Assembly (NCBI GenBank): GCA_937928635.1
Contig: CALFWM010000040.1
Location: forward strand, 91,564 to 155,563
Direction: 5' to 3'
Origin: an uncultured Sulfitobacter sp.
GTDB taxonomy: Bacteria; Pseudomonadota; Alphaproteobacteria; Rhodobacterales; Rhodobacteraceae
DNA: 64,000 nt
Part shown: positions 60,763 to 64,000 of the stretch, piece by piece
Layout of the letters: every line of letters starts with the position of its first letter
Numbering within the stretch: the first letter of the stretch is position 1
Notes under the pieces: model-generated
Databases searched by the model: none
Told to the model about the DNA's origin: nothing
What the model saw: the letters and a program-made list of their open reading frames with translations, nothing else
Translations under genes and position numbers: made by a program

Positions 60763-62403
60763 ATGCAAGACCTGACGGTTTATGCAGTGCGCCGTGGGCT
60801 TCGCCCGGAAGTATTGATCCAGCATACGGGGCAAAGTGTCTTTGCCGATCGTCCCATTAACAGTCGCTTTCTCCAAACCGATATCGACATCGCGCAAGGT
60901 GAGGTTGTTGATATCTACATTGCATATCGTTCAACCTCGACCACCTATTTGCCCCCGGCCGTTGGAACCATCGACGGCGTTGCCGCAAGCCACCTGCAAG
61001 AATTCACGATTGACGCGCTCTTTAATGGTGGGTTGGCCGCAATGTTCGTCCTCACCTTGCTGTTCATGCCAATTGTGGGATGGCCGCTGAGCCTGAGTTT
61101 CTGTGCTTATATCGCGGCGGGGGCGTTATTTGTGCATCAGGCTGACGGGTATACCTTTCAATACCTCTGGCCGAATTCCCCGCATTTGAACGATGCGGCG
61201 AATTTGGGTTTCATGTTGTTGATGCCTGTGTTTGGTCTGGCTTTTGCCCGTGTTTTGTTTGGCACCAGAAAGTCATATCCAATCTGGGACAAGGTGCTTT
61301 TGGGATATATCGCGGTTGCGGCGGTATTGGCTGTATTTTCCCAAGCCTATGTCCAAATACCGGCAATGATGACGCTTGCATATGCGTTTGTGCCTGTTGG
61401 GACGCTGGTCCAGCTCTTTACCGGCCTCTCAATGGTGTATCGGGGAATGACGGGTGCGACGCCTTACTTGCTTGGCGCAATTGGTGTGACCATTTCGTTC
61501 GCCTACGCAACAATCGCGCATATCCAGCCGGGACATTGGAACCTTGATCGAACACTTGATGTTGGTCACGCGTCCATTTTGCTGGAGTGTTTCGCCTTTG
61601 CCAGCGCCATCGTTTTGCGCATGCTGGCACTGCGAACCGAACGCGACACCGCGCTCAGGGCAGAGCTGGTCGAGTCGCAACGGCGTCTCAAGACCGAAAA
61701 GGCGCTGCGCAAATCACAGGCCGACTTTGCCAATGCAAACAAGCTGTCAGAGGACCGCTTAAATCGTCTGGCATCGGTCAGCCATGACATTCAGGCACCG
61801 CTGACATCCTTGCGCCGTGTTGTCGGTCAGATCGGTCACGCCAATGAGGCAACAACGGAACGAATGTATTTCGCGCTCGATTATCTGGAAAGTCTGGCCC
61901 AACAGGAACTGACCAAAGGTGCGCCGGATAACAATGGGAACAAGACAACAGCGATGGAGTGGTTTCCTGTTTCCATCGTTCTGAACAACGTCGCTGAACT
62001 CTTTGACGAGCGCGCGGCGGCGGAGGATATCATATTTCGGCTGAGGATCCGGGAATGCACAATTGCCTCAGACCCGGTGCGGTTGATGCGCATCGTCTCA
62101 AACCTTGTTGGCAACGCAATTGAGCATGCGCAGGCGAGCAAGATTCTGGTCGCAAATCGCCTATGCTCCGGCAAGGTCATCATTCAGGTCTGGGACAACG
62201 GTGTTGGGATTGCCGAACGGGATCAGGGTGCGGTCTTTGGGCGCGGTCAAAAAGGGGACATGTCAGCGGGGAGCGGTTTTGGCCTGTCCATCGTAGCCGA
62301 AGAATGTGCGGCAGAGGACATCGCATTTGATATTTGCTCCAAAGAGAGCCGCGGGACGCGCATAACACTCACACTTCCAATGAGCGCGGTCCGCAACGCA
62401 TAA
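60763..62403 (+). CDS. DISM-type sensor histidine kinase (N-terminus cut off by an in-frame stop)
   Basis: From the first ATG after the stop, 546 residues are read. They comprise the rest of the extracellular DISM domain (about 1-80), seven membrane segments (about 88-285), a coiled coil (about 295-335), the H box SVSHDIQAPL with H341, the N box NLVGNAIEHAQ and the G boxes VWDNGVGI and GSGFGLSIV. All catalytic motifs are intact. It is probably the partner of the response regulator directly upstream. The product starting here would lack its signal peptide, so membrane insertion is doubtful. It could be a recent pseudogene or depend on readthrough. Confidence 0.8.
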   Translation: MQDLTVYAVRRGLRPEVLIQHTGQSVFADRPINSRFLQTDIDIAQGEVVDIYIAYRSTSTTYLPPAVGTIDGVAASHLQEFTIDALFNGGLAAMFVLTLLFMPIVGWPLSLSFCAYIAAGALFVHQADGYTFQYLWPNSPHLNDAANLGFMLLMPVFGLAFARVLFGTRKSYPIWDKVLLGYIAVAAVLAVFSQAYVQIPAMMTLAYAFVPVGTLVQLFTGLSMVYRGMTGATPYLLGAIGVTISFAYATIAHIQPGHWNLDRTLDVGHASILLECFAFASAIVLRMLALRTERDTALRAELVESQRRLKTEKALRKSQADFANANKLSEDRLNRLASVSHDIQAPLTSLRRVVGQIGHANEATTERMYFALDYLESLAQQELTKGAPDNNGNKTTAMEWFPVSIVLNNVAELFDERAAAEDIIFRLRIRECTIASDPVRLMRIVSNLVGNAIEHAQASKILVANRLCSGKVIIQVWDNGVGIAERDQGAVFGRGQKGDMSAGSGFGLSIVAEECAAEDIAFDICSKESRGTRITLTLPMSAVRNA

Positions 62404-62482
62404 TCTGGGCTGTCACCCTTAAGACTGGTCGGTTGTCCGGCTACGCGGCGGTGTAAAGTTCTGCGCGCAGGCCAGACATCCA

Positions 62483-62510
62483 TTGACTCCCCCAAATCCC
62501 CCCGTATAAG
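62483..62510 (+). promoter_or_regulatory. Strong promoter of rpsD
   Basis: TTGACT (62483-62488), 16 bp, TATAAG (62505-62510). It lies about 107 bp before the rpsD start, leaving a roughly 100-nt leader with a CCCC-GCAA-GGGG tetraloop hairpin (62535-62546). Such leaders often bind the encoded ribosomal protein for autoregulation. Confidence 0.65.
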
Positions 62511-62617
62511 CGCGCAATCGTTGGTGTTGGTGGCCCCCGCAAGGGGATGCCTGTCGGGGTTCGCCCAGAGGACAACGCCCTTTACCGCCCATCCGGGCCA
62601 CATAAAGGAGAACAGCC

Positions 62618-63238
62618 GTGACCAAACGCACGTCTGCCAAGCACAAACTCGATCGCCGCATGGGCGAAAACATCTGGGGCCGCCCAAAGTCGCCGGTCAA
62701 CCGTCGCGAATATGGCCCCGGCCAGCACGGTCAGCGCCGCAAGGGCAAGATCTCTGACTTTGGTATCCAGCTGCGCGCCAAGCAGAAGCTCAAAGGTTAC
62801 TACGGCGACCTTACCGAAAAGCAATTCCGCCGCATCTATGGTGAGGCCGAACGTGTCAAAGGCGATACCGGTGAAAACCTGATCGGCCTGCTGGAGCGCC
62901 GTCTGGACGCGGTTGTGTACCGTGCCAAGTTCGTGGCGACTGTTTTCGCCGCCCGTCAGTTCGTGAACCACGGCCATGTCAAAGTGAACGGCCGCAAGGT
63001 CAACATCCCCTCCTACCGTGTGAAAGAGGGTGACGTGATTGAGGTGCGGGATCGGTCCAAGCAAATGGTTGCTCTGCTGGAGGCCACACAGCTGCCGGAA
63101 CGCGACGTGCCGGATTACATGGAAGTTGACCACTCCAAAATGACCGCAACTTTCGTGCGCACCCCGTCCTTGGGTGATGTGCCTTATCCGGTGATGATGG
63201 AACCAAACCTAGTGGTGGAATTCTACGCGAAGAACTAA
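62618..63238 (+). CDS. rpsD: 30S ribosomal protein S4
   Basis: A 206-residue primary rRNA-binding protein: [24 protein letters not shown] opening ([16 protein letters not shown]), [10 protein letters not shown], the S4 RNA-binding motif [15 protein letters not shown] and the standard end. GTG start at 62618 after AAAGGAG. It stands alone, as in other alphaproteobacteria. Confidence 0.97.
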   Translation: MTKRTSAKHKLDRRMGENIWGRPKSPVNRREYGPGQHGQRRKGKISDFGIQLRAKQKLKGYYGDLTEKQFRRIYGEAERVKGDTGENLIGLLERRLDAVVYRAKFVATVFAARQFVNHGHVKVNGRKVNIPSYRVKEGDVIEVRDRSKQMVALLEATQLPERDVPDYMEVDHSKMTATFVRTPSLGDVPYPVMMEPNLVVEFYAKN

Positions 63239-63362
63239 GGGGTTACGGCGTCTGGTCTCATCAATCATCATTTTTCGCGTTTGCCCGCAGGGCGAAGCAG
63301 CGAACAAATGATCCGAGATCAAGCCGAAACACCCAATCTTCGCGGAAATCACAGACATTTTG

Positions 63363-63402
63363 AAAAAGGGTCGCAGCATCTGCTGCGGCCCTTTTGCGTT
63401 TT
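63363..63402 (+). terminator. Rho-independent terminator after rpsD
   Basis: AAAAGGG-T-CGCAGCA and TGCTGCG-G-CCCTTTT pair around a TC loop, a stem of 14 bp plus one mismatch, followed by GCGTTTT. It lies 125 bp after the rpsD stop. Confidence 0.75.
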
Positions 63403-63477
63403 ATCACCCAAATGAGTGACGCCCATGCGCGCAACCAATGATAGCGTCGTCCCATTGAAACCAAGGGGGATGATTAT

Positions 63478-63894
63478 ATGGCGGCGCGTGACATTTCATT
63501 TGCAAGTTTTAACCTGCTGAACCTTCAGGTGCCGGGGCAGGCGATTTACGGCGACACAGATGGGTGGGACACAGAGGTTTATGACCGTAAGGTCGGCTTT
63601 ACCTCATGGACGTTTCAGCGCCTTGCGGCAGATGTCATTGGCTTGCAGGAACTTTGGGCCGGGGCGGCGCTGGATCAGGTGCTGATCGAGGCCGGGATGC
63701 AGGACAGCTATACCGCCTTGGTGCCGCCGGGCCACAATGGCAAACGTATTGTCTGCGCGGCGGTGGTGCGCAATGAAATGCTGGTGGGGGAGCCGAAATG
63801 GATCATCAATTTTCCCGATGAATATGTGCTGAAATCCGGCGGGGACGATCCGCAACAGGGTAATCCCCCCATTTTTAAGGGGGTGCAGCCGTAG
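63478..63894 (+). pseudogene. Endonuclease/exonuclease/phosphatase-family gene truncated by an IS3-type insertion
   Basis: The frame from ATG 63478 (after AAGGGGG) encodes the N-terminal part of an EEP-superfamily protein: FASFNLLNLQVPG near the start, the ADVIGLQELW motif with the metal-binding glutamate (about 51-60), then VLKSGGDDPQQG, where the homology stops near 63860. The last ~11 residues come from the element behind. The catalytic histidine and later motifs are missing, so the 138-residue product cannot be active. Confidence 0.75.
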
Positions 63895-64000
63895 AATTCA
63901 CGCGGCTGTTTTCAGTTTCATAGCGGGTGTGATGCCGCCGATGCCCATGTTGGGTCGCTCATTGTTGTAAGTCCATAGCCATTCAGTCGCCTGGTCTTGT
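63862..64000 (-). mobile_element. IS3-family insertion sequence (one end only, runs out of the window)
   Basis: The endonuclease homology ends near 63860 and an insertion sequence begins within a few bases; the end carries CCCCC and GGGGG arms (63865-63884). I cannot fix the exact terminus or the target duplication because the other end is outside the window. Confidence 0.75.
63898..64000 (-). CDS. IS3-family transposase OrfB, C-terminal end (cut by window edge)
   Basis: On the minus strand the last 33 residues of an IS3-type integrase-domain transposase are read. They contain WLWTYNNERPNMGIGGITP and end in KLKTAA at TGA 63898-63900. This matches the conserved C-terminus of IS3-group transposases (the NxERPHxxLGxxTP region). 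The start and the OrfA part lie to the right of the window. Confidence 0.85.
   Translation of the reverse strand, partial: QDQATEWLWTYNNERPNMGIGGITPAMKLKTAA

Noticed and set aside
1..64000. tRNA, rRNA, CRISPR arrays, integrases, toxin-antitoxin or restriction genes
   Set aside because: I looked for these on both strands and saw no convincing example apart from the IS3 end at the right edge.

Overview
This window is chromosomal DNA from an alphaproteobacterium, most likely a marine Rhodobacteraceae of the Roseobacter type. The evidence is the high GC content, the dense short operons with ATGA/GTGA start-stop overlaps, an aa3-type cytochrome oxidase subunit IV of 44 residues, ETF-ubiquinone oxidoreductase, a plant-type glutamate-cysteine ligase, the phbA/phbB pair, a DmdC-like acyl-CoA dehydrogenase, tandem DUF2927 proteins and DUF6173. 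The genus cannot be fixed from the sequence alone. There are no rRNA or tRNA genes, no CRISPR array and no prophage. Most of the window is core metabolism, with a few decayed or rearranged patches.

Layout. 1-7.1 kb: the end of moaE, an OmpA-type envelope protein with a small coiled-coil partner, then ubiA, rsmE, a GNAT acetyltransferase and gshA. 7.2-12.8 kb: a DUF805 membrane protein, then a GbsR/MarR-type regulator followed by two small membrane proteins and two desaturase-like enzymes. A perfect 22-bp dyad lies in the regulator promoter and a second copy covers the start codon of the next gene. 12.2-17.9 kb: lysE - small ORF - plsY - a dihydroorotase homologue without its metal-binding HxH, then small membrane/PH-like proteins behind pyrB. 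18-20.6 kb: a family 4-like uracil-DNA glycosylase, a LysE exporter and moaB, followed by a frameshifted oxygenase remnant. 21-26 kb: an RND efflux pair.

26-34 kb: a DsbD-like domain protein, yqgE, a Sua5-type tRNA t6A enzyme, an acyl-CoA dehydrogenase/MBL hydrolase/DUF6173 run, the oxidase subunit IV, a lipoprotein and azlCD. 34-38 kb: a molybdenum cofactor operon (fdhD-mobA-mobB-moeA), in which MoeA carries an extra N-terminal RNase H-like domain. 38-41 kb: a decayed sulfatase, an unknown membrane protein, greA and a structured intergenic element. 41-46.5 kb: soxR divergent from a VOC protein across a SoxR-type promoter, two DUF2927 paralogues, ETF-QO and an AraC regulator. 46.5-53.4 kb: a TPR protein, ispE, ispB, a DUF2007/methyltransferase pair, DUF465, a DMT exporter, a LysR regulator and a 38-residue protein with a strong terminator. 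53.4-57.2 kb: phbB-phbA, an EAL phosphodiesterase and tag. 57.3-64 kb: a 703-residue RTX protein, a damaged two-component system (response regulator without a canonical start codon; DISM histidine kinase cut by an in-frame ochre codon), rpsD, and an endonuclease/phosphatase-like gene truncated by an IS3-family element that runs off the right edge.

The most unusual items are the two-site GbsR operator circuit, the RNase H-like/MoeA fusion, the metal-site-deficient dihydroorotase, the interrupted signalling pair and the cloverleaf-like element near 40.85 kb. I saw no large undescribed defence or mobile system.
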